A DNA stretch of 64,000 nucleotides from Artemisia argyi (lineage: Eukaryota > Streptophyta > Magnoliopsida > Asterales > Asteraceae), in the NCBI GenBank assembly GCA_030686995.1, contig CM060681.1:167404333-167468332 (forward strand), in the 5' to 3' direction. Below are positions 1 through 10,057 of this stretch, one piece after another. Within the stretch, counting starts at the first letter, position 1. Every line of letters starts with the position of its first letter. The position numbers were made by a program, and so were the translations under genes. The notes beneath the pieces are model-generated. The model searched no databases. It was not told the origin of the DNA and saw only the letters and a program-made list of their open reading frames with translations.

Positions 1-330
1 TAAAGATTCAAACTTTAGATACTATTACTACATACTGATAAGATAACATGATTCTTTCTATTCTCATAATTTAAACAACCTACATTTAGTAATAACAAAA
101 AAAAACAAACAAACACTTCCTAAAATTTCTCACAAATATTTCAAATCCATGCAAAAAGATTACAACATATTTATTACACAAAATCTGTGATCTGATAAGC
201 TATAAATTAGGGATCTTTACCATAATCCCAAAATACCCTTTACACTAAACATCAATCTACACATTAATTTCCCAAAATAGAAAGCATAAATTTTATAAAA
301 AAAACACACACACACACAGAAATCACATAC
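1..330 (-). other. first intron (partial) of VAL-like gene
   Basis: Read on the minus strand, this begins with a good plant donor (GTATGTG at 330-324) directly after the coding exon and then runs T-rich, without coding potential, off the left edge. A GT-rich and T-rich stretch follows the donor closely. The next exon, expected to continue the N-terminal cysteine-rich domain, is outside the window. One RY core (CATGCA) lies at 148-153. Confidence 0.7.
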
Positions 331-440
331 CCGCATGAATAGCAAAGAGTAGCAAATCCACCGGATTTCATAGGCCAACCTCTCTTCCATTGAGGACTTG
401 ACTGGGCCCCACACAATCCATTCATACATATCTTTGACAT
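331..440 (-). CDS. VAL: VAL/HSI2-like B3 transcriptional repressor, first coding exon (partial gene)
   Basis: VAL proteins (VP1/ABI3-like, HSI2 family) are nuclear B3-domain repressors that bind RY elements and recruit Polycomb to seed-maturation genes and to FLC. The exon encodes 36 codons plus two bases. It starts [11 protein letters not shown], continues with [12 protein letters not shown] and ends with ATLCYSCG, just before a GTATGTG donor. This matches the family's N-terminal PHD-like cysteine domain: CMN-x2-CG, W-K-x-GWP-x-x-SG, then LC-x2-CG. Zinc-type cysteines fall at residues 5, 10, 33 and 36. ATG 440 is the first methionine after an upstream in-frame stop and has A at -3. The splice phase (GG|GT inside the glycine codon) fits the family. 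The rest of the gene, including the B3 and CW domains, lies left of the window. VAL1 versus VAL2 cannot be decided from this piece. Confidence 0.85.
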
Positions 441-633
441 TTTTATTAATTCTAATTCACCCCCAATTCTTTTCCTAGATCTTTATCATACATAAATACC
501 TCAAATTGACCTCAAAACCCTAAAATTAAACCTTAAAAAACAATCAATTTCTACTAATTAGACAAAACCCATATCGAATATGTTGTCAATTTTGCAAATT
601 TATCAAATCTTGATTTTTCTTGAAACAGATCGA

Positions 634-639
634 CATGCA
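634..639 (-). promoter_or_regulatory. RY element core CATGCA
   Basis: CATGCA, the motif bound by the B3 domain of VAL, ABI3, FUS3 and LEC2 proteins, lies about 195 bp upstream of the VAL-like start codon. The match is exact; binding is inferred. Confidence 0.5.
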
Positions 640-884
640 CTGAAAACACACACTAAAAACACACAGTAGTGAAATTAAAGGTGATTTAAGTTGTGGGTTT
701 TGTGGGATTTGTGGGATTGAACGATGGAATGGAGTTTAATTGGTTGGGATTAATTAGTGACGGTGGACGGTGGTTGGTGAGTTAATTAGCGACGGTTTGG
801 TTTGGTTTGATGATTGAAGGAGGAGGAATAAAAATAGGTTGAGAAATAAATAAGAAAATGGATTGAAAGGGTGTGCGGGTTGTG

Positions 885-908
885 TGCATGAGATGTGAAA
901 TGCATGCA
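885..908 (-). promoter_or_regulatory. paired RY elements upstream of the VAL-like gene
   Basis: TGCATG at 885-890 and the full palindrome TGCATGCA at 901-908 lie 16 bp apart, about 450 bp upstream of the ATG. A further TGCATG lies at 1118-1123. Closely spaced RY motifs are known to favour VAL binding and Polycomb nucleation, so self-regulation is a reasonable inference, but the sequence alone does not prove it. Confidence 0.5.
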
Positions 909-1262
909 CGATAATATTAAGGTCAAGATGTGTTAGAACTTAGAAGTGAGTTCTTTAACTTTCTATCAATGGATTGGAAGAAACCAAACCAAACCCCTTT
1001 TGTTTCTTGTTTCTTCTCTACAATATACCATCTACTATTCTTTATTATTATTATAGAAGAATATTTATTTATTTTTATTCATGATTCATGATTTAATATC
1101 TTCTAGGTGTTGTTAGATGCATGTAATGGGACATGTTATAGATGGGTTCTTATATTTTAGGTTTGTTTAATAACCAAAATACTTACTATCCGTATATGTA
1201 TGAATGATTTAGTTATTCTTATAATTAAATTCTTCAAAACTTAAAAAAATCAAATAAACTTT

Positions 1263-1823
1263 CTGAAGCGTATCAATACTAGTGGTTCAAGTCCATATAT
1301 TCAAGATTTGCGAGTCAACCATGACGAGGATCACGTAAACCCAGGTCGAGCTAGACCTGGTAACATATCTCAGGCCACATAATATATGTGCATGAGACAA
1401 CTGTCTCAAACTGTCACTAACGGTTAAGATGTACGAATCTGACATAGCACAGTGAGAGACACCCGACCAACATCATAGGAAGCAGAGCACTCTCTTGTAC
1501 GAGCCAATGAGGGAAGGCCACGTGTCCTCCTTGTCTGCTCTCTAGATGATCAACGCATGGATCCCTCGCAGCCGTTGATTATCCCTCAAGGGTTTCTCTC
1601 TAAACCATATCCTCCTCTCTATAAATAGAATGCATCACACACAAGTTCACACACTTGAGAAAATATTGCTTTACAACAGTCTCGTATGGTCTTTGTTTAA
1701 TTTTTACCCGAGCTTATTGATCTTCATCATTCTCAACTGGTCCTTACCGTTCTACACGAATAACCAAATAACAAAACCATTCCCATTTCACACCTAAACT
1801 GATTTACATATTATACGTAAACA
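1263..1823 (+). mobile_element. LTR of a Tat-like Ty3/gypsy element (5' LTR, start uncertain)
   Basis: A TATA box (TATAAATA, about 1620-1627) is followed by transcribed-type sequence and an end at ACA (1821-1823). Directly after it comes TGGCGCCATCTGTG, interrupted by the MITE at 1834. That sequence resembles the TGGCGCC-x-TCTGTGG primer-binding and leader start of Tat-lineage elements (from memory). No second LTR is visible, so the left boundary is a guess. Confidence 0.55.
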
Positions 1824-1833
1824 TGGCGCCATC

Positions 1834-2141
1834 TAGGGCTGAGCACCGAAGGTTCAAAACCGAACCGGACCGACGAAACCGACCGAACCGACAGCCCGTC
1901 GGTTCGGTTTCGGTTTCAGGTTTTACATGATTTCGGTTTCGGGTCGGTTCGGTTCGGCCCAAAACCGACAAAAACATGCCAAAATACACATGGACCGACA
2001 AACCCGAACCGAACCGACGAAAACCGAACCGAATCGACGGCCCGTCGGTTTGGTTTCGGTTCCTGTTTTCCATGAATTTCGGTTCTCGGTTTTTTCGGTT
2101 CGGGTGGGTTCGGGTCGGTTCCGACCCGATGCTCAGCCCTA
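1834..2141. mobile_element. hAT-type MITE, 308 bp
   Basis: Perfect 12-bp terminal inverted repeats TAGGGCTGAGCA and TGCTCAGCCCTA are flanked by an 8-bp direct repeat GCGCCATC (1826-1833 and 2142-2149). An 8-bp duplication is the hallmark of hAT transposition. The interior is made of CCGAACC and GGTTCGG runs that fold back on themselves, so it looks like reading frames on both strands but codes for nothing. It sits inside the primer-binding region of the Tat-like element. Confidence 0.9.
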
Positions 2142-2253
2142 GCGCCATCTGTGATGACATGATACAAAGCAACCACAAATTTTCACCTATTTTCACTCAT
2201 TTCTCACTCAAAAACCTTAAAAATAAAAAATAAAAAATAGAAAATAAATGATG

Positions 2254-2315
<62 letters not shown>

Positions 2316-2737
2316 TTCCTACACAAGCTTCTTAACCAAACATGTCTGATGAACAACCTCCTCAAATTAAACGACCACCTCGAACCAACCCAGGTGGACG
2401 ACCTCACTAACTCAGAGGAAGGTTGACAAAAACTCAAAAATGAGGAACACCAGTTAGCTAGAAGCCTCGTAAGAAACCACCAAGGGAGGTGCATGCAACG
2501 AACGACCATGTCAATTTGCATACATCACTCTTCCAAGAAGGAACCACGCGTTTCCATCACGAACATCAAGTTATGAGGTCAACTTCTTAAGTCAGACCAA
2601 TCCAAGAAACCAGAGGTCAGGGCATCTCAGAGGGTGCTAGGGTACAGTCTCGGCTAGACGACTTCGCAACACCGTTGTTAAACAACAGACATGGTGCTAG
2701 TATACATCAAGGAGAAGGGTTGCACTACATCCAGGTC
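2142..2737 (+). pseudogene. decayed leader and gag start of the Tat-like element
   Basis: After the MITE come a short leader and an AAT microsatellite. A possible gag start at 2341 (MSDEQPPQIKRPP) is followed by in-frame stops within about 25 codons. The plus-strand frame reads on with frequent stops to about 2737, where a hAT-like end begins. No capsid or zinc-knuckle motif is recognisable. The gag assignment rests mainly on position after the LTR. Confidence 0.4.
2254..2314. repeat. (AAT)n microsatellite
   Basis: About 20 copies of AAT/ATA in an AT-rich leader. It creates a poly-leucine reading frame on the other strand that is not a gene. Confidence 0.95.
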
Positions 2738-3348
2738 CAGGGGTGGAGCCATGATATTTTTTTAGAGGGGGCAAAAAAACTTTACGACAAGCCGTAAAAT
2801 AAACTAAATTGTACATGAGTGTCTGAAAAAAAAAGGAAAAAACGTTTTCCAAACCAATAAGTATAGTAAATACCTCAAGTAAAACGTTTTCCAAACCAAA
2901 TCAAATCAAGAATCTTACATTGTGAACGATAAAAATAATACCCCAACTTGATTATATAAATGAAAAACCACTATCTTTAAGTGATTTAACACAGAAACAA
3001 AAATATGAACAAAACTTAAGTTTTAAACAAGATAGTAATTATCACATAAATATGTAACCTGCATTTTAAATAAAATTATATCAAACATTTAATAAAACTT
3101 TTGAGGACTCATCGACTTATATAGTACGAGGCATGTAGAACCCGTGCTATGCACAAACTTTAAAGCTAATAGTTAATCGCGTAATGTTAATAGCTTATTG
3201 CTTAACATTAATTTTCGTCATTTTGATCATGGATTGATTTTTTGTTGATCAATAAGTTCATAAGTTATGATTTTGTTATCACAAATACTCAAAATGATTT
3301 TATAAATTGGATAGTGTACATCATTACATTGATCATTTATTCAGTTAT
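2738..3348 (+). mobile_element. hAT-like fragment and unassigned AT-rich sequence
   Basis: CAGGGGTGGAGCCATGAT at 2738 looks like a typical plant hAT terminal repeat (C-A-G-G-G-G-x-GGAGCCA), followed by the usual run of T and GGGGGC. No matching inverted end is present before 3348, so the element is truncated or the end has decayed. From about 2800 to 3348 there is only AT-rich sequence that I cannot assign. Confidence 0.4.
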
Positions 3349-3894
3349 TGTCACACCTCGCCAAGGCGGAAACGCAAGTGTAACATCATGGATATCATCA
3401 CAACACATGGTGCCCATATAGAGAATTACTAAATGCAAACAAATAGAGCAATGTACAAACACAAAGTGTCGTAACAATACCCTAAAAAAAATAACCAAAA
3501 ACAATATCCCAAAAGGTATCACAAAGAAAATCAAACAAATCTATAGTTCAAACATAAAGCTAATCCATTCTCAAATGCAACTAAGTCTCGTCTAGTCGCT
3601 CCCTTCTAACTTAGCCTTAGAAAGCTCACCTGAAAATGATGCTTAAAAACGTCAACATAATGTTGGTGAGATTCTTAGGCTTAAGACACACAATATCACC
3701 CAAGGCAACCGGTTAGCTGTGATTATAAAACATAGCATGACACTAAGACTAGGTATTATACAATCTAGCATGCAATCTCCATCAATCAACCAACAACACA
3801 TCTTAAGGCAACAATAGGGACATAAGGGATGGAACGCACCCACGATCCAAATAACAATATCAAACATCAATTGGAACGGAACGTGCCCACGATC

Positions 3895-3895
3895 C

Positions 3896-3948
<53 letters not shown>

Positions 3949-3969
3949 AATAATAATAATAATAATAAT
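3895..3969. repeat. (AAC)n-(AAT)n compound microsatellite
   Basis: About 17 AAC repeats followed by 8 AAT repeats inside the LTR of element A. The poly-asparagine frame it creates is an artefact. Confidence 0.95.
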
Positions 3970-5418
3970 GGGTATCCATCACCCTCTGATCAGACCACAC
4001 AGAAATATAGTGATTAAAACTACTTCCCTCCCATTGGAGTTGCTTGTACGAACAATGGAAGCCTAACTACTCTCCAAACAAGTCACGCAAAATATCCACA
4101 CATTTATAACATAGCATGCATACACATATAATAACACTTACAAGTCCATGCATTTATTAGACACATAATCACAGTAACTTAAAAATATTTCACACAAGCA
4201 TCATTCACATCCCAAGTTTAAAACAATGGAAAAGTGGGACTAAGAACTCACCTCAGTCTTTGCAGCTTCCAAATAAACAATCACAAATCTATACAACCAA
4301 AATAAACCCACATTACACGCGACCAAGCTGAAAGCTATAGTCCATGTAACACACATATGATGGATGTCTAAAAGTCATATAAACCACTATGGTTCACCTA
4401 GACTCCATACCAAACACTACCTATCACTTACGCTCACTAAATCCCTTGCACAAATTATATCAGAAAACGCAGAATTTTAGGGTACATTCACCCATATAAA
4501 ATCACAGTAAGAAAAGTTCCACAACTCACACAAAAAATTCACCATGGTCTCTCATGAGAATAAAAGCTAATCCCAGTAGGCCATAGTCTAAAAACATACA
4601 CAAGTACTCTTTGAAAAATCAAACTTGAAAACTATCCAGATTCGGATCTGAACGCACACCAAAATGTTTTGACCTACAAATCATATTTGTACAACTTTTT
4701 AACGTCCCTCCTTCGCGTGGAAGTCAAGTATAACATATAACTCAAATTTAACAGAATGGCTAACCCTAATTCCACTTTCTAACCCACTTTGGACCTCAAA
4801 ACTTTTACCCTAAATCTGTCCCAGTTTAACAGCTTTGATAACTTTTCTCGGAAAAATCATTAGACTGCCTTCCGGACCTCGAAATCGATCGTGGCCAGAC
4901 TTTTTGGAAAGCTTTTTCACTAAACTACAGTTTAGACTAAAAATTCATGATCTAGCTCATCTTCATCTATTAAATATCTTCGTATCTTTACATCCTTATA
5001 AATCTGTCAAAACCCTAACTCCTTAATTAACATGTATTAACGCTTAATTCTTTCACCAATCATCATAATATCACTAATTATTGATCCCAACATGTTTATA
5101 TCAATAATTTAAAGAAGTAAACATAAATCCTAACCCATCATATCCTTGTTATATGAATTATAATAATTAATTGAACACATGAATTGAAAATTATACCTAA
5201 AACTTTCGAATCTTGAACCCACGAATCAGCAAGCTTCACAATATTGAAAACCCTAATTTTTTTCCTTCATAGCTGGAAATTTTCGACCAAATAGAGTTTT
5301 TGGGTGATTTGGTTTTGTATTTATATTACCATAAGATAATTCTAGATAACCTTTTTAATTAGGTGTTATAATTGGACTCAAATTTGTTTCCTTTTTCCCC
5401 TAAAACATCCCTTGGCCA

Positions 5419-5518
<100 letters not shown>

Positions 5519-5996
5519 TTTATTAATTTAAATTATTACACTTAAAACCTTATACTTTTGATATTTTATAACATCCCTTAATGATACCTAACGTCTTATG
5601 CGTTAACCCTTCGTTTTTACGACGACTCGGAAAATAATCATTTTCAAAATAAGGTTTTCAAAAATAGAATCTCACACAAAAATATAAATATAACTCACAA
5701 AACCGAACTCTACGTAACTTACTACCGCTCAAATACTTGAAGGAAAACTTGTTACGCAAAACAACAAAACACCAAAACTACACAAGTCATTTTTACACCA
5801 CCAAGGCAATCAAAATGAACTTTTCCCAATATCAACATTACTCAACTCACAACAATAAAACCACACAAAGGGATTTAGTGCTAAAACTCACCTAGATCAT
5901 ACATAAATCACACATAACACATAAGTCACACCAAGTAAGAGTTAAATAAGCCAAGACTATCAGTTAAACTGGCCTGCTAAAATCACGGTTGTTACA

Positions 5997-6434
5997 TCAT
6001 CCTCCACTTAGGAAAATCGCGTCCCGAGATTCAACTACTCTAGTCACTACTAACAACAGCAAAAGAAAATTTATGGATATTTAAGCGGAATAATACCACA
6101 CCATAAAACCATAAATTGTTAACAATTCTTATGATTATGTGGGATTCTACCACACCATAAAAATCACAGAGAAAGAACCACAAAATGTGAACCAACTAAA
6201 TACCCGAATTCACACGATAGAAAATATTCCGACACTCCAACGATACACGAAAATAGGTACACTACACCGATCAATAACACCAATGATCCAAACGACTTCT
6301 CACAGGTAGGTACGATACCCCCGAACCAAATGAAAATCCAAATGATAACCGCAAGAAGCACACACATGTATTAGATTCACATAAAACAAACATCAATTAA
6401 AACATTTATGAATACCCAATATCTATCTTCGACG
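5997..6434 (-). other. polypurine tract and 3' noncoding strip of element A
   Basis: Lies between pol and the 3' LTR. The first bases next to the LTR form the polypurine tract in element sense, and at 6013-6031 there is an imperfect inverted repeat around GTCCCG like that next to the LTRs of elements B and D. The rest is AT-rich with no recognised coding sequence. Confidence 0.55.
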
Positions 6435-8350
6435 ATCTAAATCCAACTACAAATGATCTGCTCGCCAACCATATCAGCAAACAAAGTTGGGTACTTAGAT
6501 CTCATCTGGTCCTCATGCTCCCAAGTAAACTCAGGACCACGCTTAGAATCCCATCGTACTTTTACTAACGCTATCTTACCACACTTCAAACCCTTAACAT
6601 CTCGATCCATAATCTCAACAAGTTTCTCGACAAAACGAAGAGTTTTGTCAACCTTACTTTCATCTAATGGCAGATGCTAGTCCACTTCTTTAAATTAGAT
6701 ACGTGAAACGTATCATGCACATTACTTAACTCCTCAGGCAATTTTAATCGATATACGACAAGTCCAATCCTTTCCGTAATCTCAAACGGCCCTACATATC
6801 TAGGTGTTAACTTGCCTTTCTTACCGAAACGCACAACACCTTTCCAAGGAGATACTTTTAACATCACAAAATCACCAGCATTAAACTCTAACGGCTTACG
6901 ACGATTATCTGCATAACTCTTTTGGCGATCTCTCGCAGCCTTAAATCTCTCTGTTTAATCTGAAAACCTTATTTGCAGTCTCTCATTCCAGTTCAGGACC
7001 AATTAGTTGGCTTGTTCCAACCTCTGTCCATAGAACAGGCGATCTACATTTCCTTCCATACAACACCTCAAACGGCACATGCTTAATACTAGAATTATAA
7101 TTATTGTTATAGGAGAACTTAGCTAAAGATAAATGCATACCCCAGCTCCCTCCAAACTCAAACACACCCATGCTCTCATCATACCATCCAACGCCTGATT
7201 TGTACGCTCACTTAGTCCATTCATTTAAGAATGATAAGTCATACTCATCTTCATACGCTATCTCAAGGCTCTATAAAACATTAACCACAATCGCGAAGTA
7301 AGTATTTCATCTTGATATAAGCTGATTGACGCGACACCCCACGTCTCTCTACCAACTCATCAAATGTAATGTCTCGCTAACTCCTCCTTAACAAAATCTT
7401 CAGGTATCTCTGACTGTTGCATCACCCTAATAATCATTGACATTAACATTCACCTTCAAGCGTATCAAACACTCGCTAAGGTATCTGTATTCTCCTCCAT
7501 ACTTGCTCCCCAACACATCTCTTGCTAAGGTAATAATACGTCTTATCCATTCTCGGATGTATCTAATACCTTGCAGTATCGATGTCCTTAAGCTTCCTCC
7601 TAATGAAACTAATAGCGGGTCCGCAAAGTACAATCCTCCATTTTCATTCCTTTCCATTTGCTGATCTAAGCCATGTAATCATTCTTCATACATGTTCTCT
7701 TCCTTGAACATCTCTCTCTAGGCTGTCAGTATCATCCCTTTAACTCCACACTGAATTATCACAATCATTGCTCATAGACAACTAAGTTTCACTCGTTTAC
7801 TCTTGCTCAGTGCTCTTACCACGATGTCCTCTCTTCATTGACGTAGCAAATTAGACAATCGTAGTCATTGAGAAATTCCATACCCACCTTCTCTTCCACA
7901 TATATTAACCTCTTGTCAAATATATGCTAAAGATTCTTATGATATGTGTAGACAACACTTTCTGCTCCATACAAATATCGTCTCCAAGTTCTACTCCCCA
8001 ACTTTAAGTCATGTATCACATAGTTCCTCTTATGGATCTTCTACCTCCATGATGCCTACGCAATCTATAAAAAAATTCGAAATGAATCATCAATAGTACC
8101 TGCCAATCCTAAGGACAATCGTCTTTTAGATGGTGTCTTAGGTACTTTCCACGCTTCACTACTTTTATCTTACTAGTGTCCATGAAAACTCGCTATCGTT
8201 GACCACATACCTGAAGAACGTACATCTTGAAGCTGAAACTCTCACTTGGACAACTTGGCAACCATCCTCTTCTTCTTCAACAAACACAATGATGACCAAA
8301 TCGACAATCTATCCTAAGGAAATGACGCGAACCATGACCGGTCGAACCAA
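6435..8350 (-). pseudogene. decayed pol of chromovirus element A (RNase H, integrase, chromodomain)
   Basis: Reading right to left, the domains come in the normal Ty3/gypsy order. RNase H remnants lie near 8100-7800 (VIHDLKLG, RRYLYG, LLNDYD-like pieces). The linker reads LHGLDQQMERNENGG near 7660, and the integrase zinc-finger region (CLIRLKV-like) lies at 7660-7430. The end of the integrase core, FEVLYGRKCRSPV, is at about 7060-7020. MLKVSPWKGVVRFGKKGKL at 6864-6808 and FHVSNLKKW at about 6700 follow, and the chromodomain-type tail (LVKVRWDSKRGPEFTW) is at about 6560-6500. Stops and frameshifts are everywhere, so no protein is made. The SPWKGVVRFGK and chromodomain features point to the Tekay/Del group. 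The reverse transcriptase core is not recognisable and the catalytic core of integrase is badly damaged. Confidence 0.8.
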
Positions 8351-9679
8351 AACGTATATCAATCGAACTTAAAGAATTACGAACTATCGACTAGTGTAGT
8401 AAACGAATATCGAATCAAAACTAGAAAACACAATGAGAAATTTCACCAATAAAAGTAGACACGGATCAAATGTTCATGAAAACCCATACAAAGAAAATAC
8501 ACGTACCCATCGAAAATCTACCAGCGTACCACAACGAAAGAAACACTTAAGGAACTAAATACATATCAAACTTGGTAAATGAGAACCATATATAGTTCTT
8601 ATTCCGGTACTCGTCCTTACCCAACAAAAATGAATTTTGTTTGTTTTTTTTAAATATATACAAAACATTTTATGTAAGAAAATCATCTCCGTCTTAAATT
8701 CCATATTAGGCATAGTTTTTATGACACCAAAGGTTAATTATAAAAATATAGTATCTCACCTTACTTGTTTAAGATATTTAAATCGTGCTCATTAAGACAG
8801 TAAAATAAGTAGACTTTCATAGCAGAATTGTTATAAATAACTTTGACAATAGACTGATATCACATTGAACTTATGACATCATCATAACCATTTTTTTACA
8901 CACCTCATTTTTACTATAAAAATAATAGTTTCCAACAACTGACCTTGAAATACCCAAAACGAATTGTAAAATTCCATAAGGATTCTAACACAACCCCTTA
9001 ATCGAATGCGAAAAACATAGAAGAATTACATAATCAAAATAATCATTAAACGAACTCATACCAGTGAACACTCACGCAAATACATTGCAACCCAAATGAA
9101 GAACGTAAAGTCTCATTCGTACAACGATCAAATTAAGATCATAGAAAAACATCAATACTAACAGGTCGCAAAACATATCATTAAATCCAATTGGTGAGTA
9201 AATGAGGGATTAAATATCTGCACCAACTTGTCACGAACCAACAGTACTCAAAGAATAATATAATATTCATTTGAGGAATGAATGCAAGGAATAACCAAAG
9301 AAACGAACCAGTATCCAACAGAAACGAATCCGATTGACCAACACCTATCACGACGTCGAATAGGAAGGATATGGCATCCGTACCAACATGTTACAAATAG
9401 AAATGCTAACCAGAGAATTAGGTATGCGAATGGAGTGTCTAGTAAATGAATCAACTTAAATATCACCACATTAGTACCAACCGATAATTGAGGTATCAGC
9501 ATATGATAGGTAGGATGGAATCTTACCACCTACACACCTCAACATATAACGACTGCCCAAAAGATTTAGAGAATGCTTCTCTAACCATACAGCCATCATC
9601 AACATGATATCACATAACATCTACCACAACATATAACAACAAACATCAATCAATGTAATCATGGTCACAAGTCCACGTG
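8351..9679 (-). other. unresolved interior of element A, or older repeat
   Basis: No domain could be recognised on either strand. By position, the 5' half of element A (gag, protease, reverse transcriptase) should lie here, but the sequence is too decayed or has been replaced. A 93-codon minus-strand open frame at 9248-9529 has hydrophobic composition but no recognised motif. Copia 1 starts at 9680, so no 5' LTR of element A is visible. Confidence 0.35.
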
Positions 9680-10057
9680 TGTAGAATACTCATAATGATA
9701 ACACGTATGGTTTATGTGTTTATAGGTTTGAATTTAAGGAGAAGAAGTAGAGAGAAGTTAGAGATAGGAAGATGAAGATGGGAGCCTTTGAGAGAAAAAC
9801 AAGAGAATGTTAGATTGCAATGAAAGGTCTAACCCTCTCCTTTGGGTGGGAGAGGGTATATATAGTTACACATAATATTGCCTCATTAAACGGGCTGTGG
9901 AGTGAGCTGACAGTGGGTAAGGACCCGACACACTCCATGAATACTAATTACATATTAACCTACTATTCTACTGTTAGGATAGATACCACGAGCTACTTAA
10001 TGCTAAACAATGCTCGGGGTGACCGAGTCTTTCACGTGAATATTTATATTCCTAACA
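9680..10057 (-). mobile_element. 3' LTR of copia 1
   Basis: A 378-bp LTR running TGTAGAATAC to CCTAACA on the plus strand. The start in element sense (TGTTAGGAATA) and the interior (GACTCGGTCACC, CCCTCTCCCACC) match the 5' LTR of copia 2 at 39111. The TATA box is at 9857-9864 (minus) with an 8-bp inverted repeat directly downstream (9833-9856). The polypurine tract GGGGGAGAT follows at 10058-10066. The left flank is ACGTG; the matching duplicate is not present, because the other end of copia 1 is lost. Confidence 0.85.

Larger units (their letters stand above)
441..1260 (-). promoter_or_regulatory. 5' UTR and upstream region of the VAL-like gene
   Basis: This is the unique, non-repeat stretch between the VAL start codon and the first transposon. 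The part nearest the ATG (441 to about 700) is typical AT-rich leader sequence. Positions 660-840 are G-rich on the plus strand (GTGGGATT, GACGGTGG), so C-rich on the sense strand. No clear TATA box can be assigned and the transcription start is not visible. Several RY cores lie here (separate entries). The gene has at most about 0.8 kb of non-transposon upstream DNA. Confidence 0.5.

Noticed and set aside
1804..2233. Overlapping open frames of 71-130 codons on both strands
   Set aside because: They come from the CCGAACC/GGTTCGG repeats of the hAT MITE; composition is low-complexity and frames are mirror images of each other.
2738..3348. A complete hAT transposon
   Set aside because: Only the left terminal repeat is seen; no inverted partner or 8-bp duplication was found before 3349.
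3829..4017. 62-codon frame with a poly-asparagine tract
   Set aside because: Translation of the AAC/AAT microsatellite within an LTR.
6453..6680. Plus-strand 75-codon frame
   Set aside because: Antisense of the element A pol C-terminus with its chromodomain-like tail.
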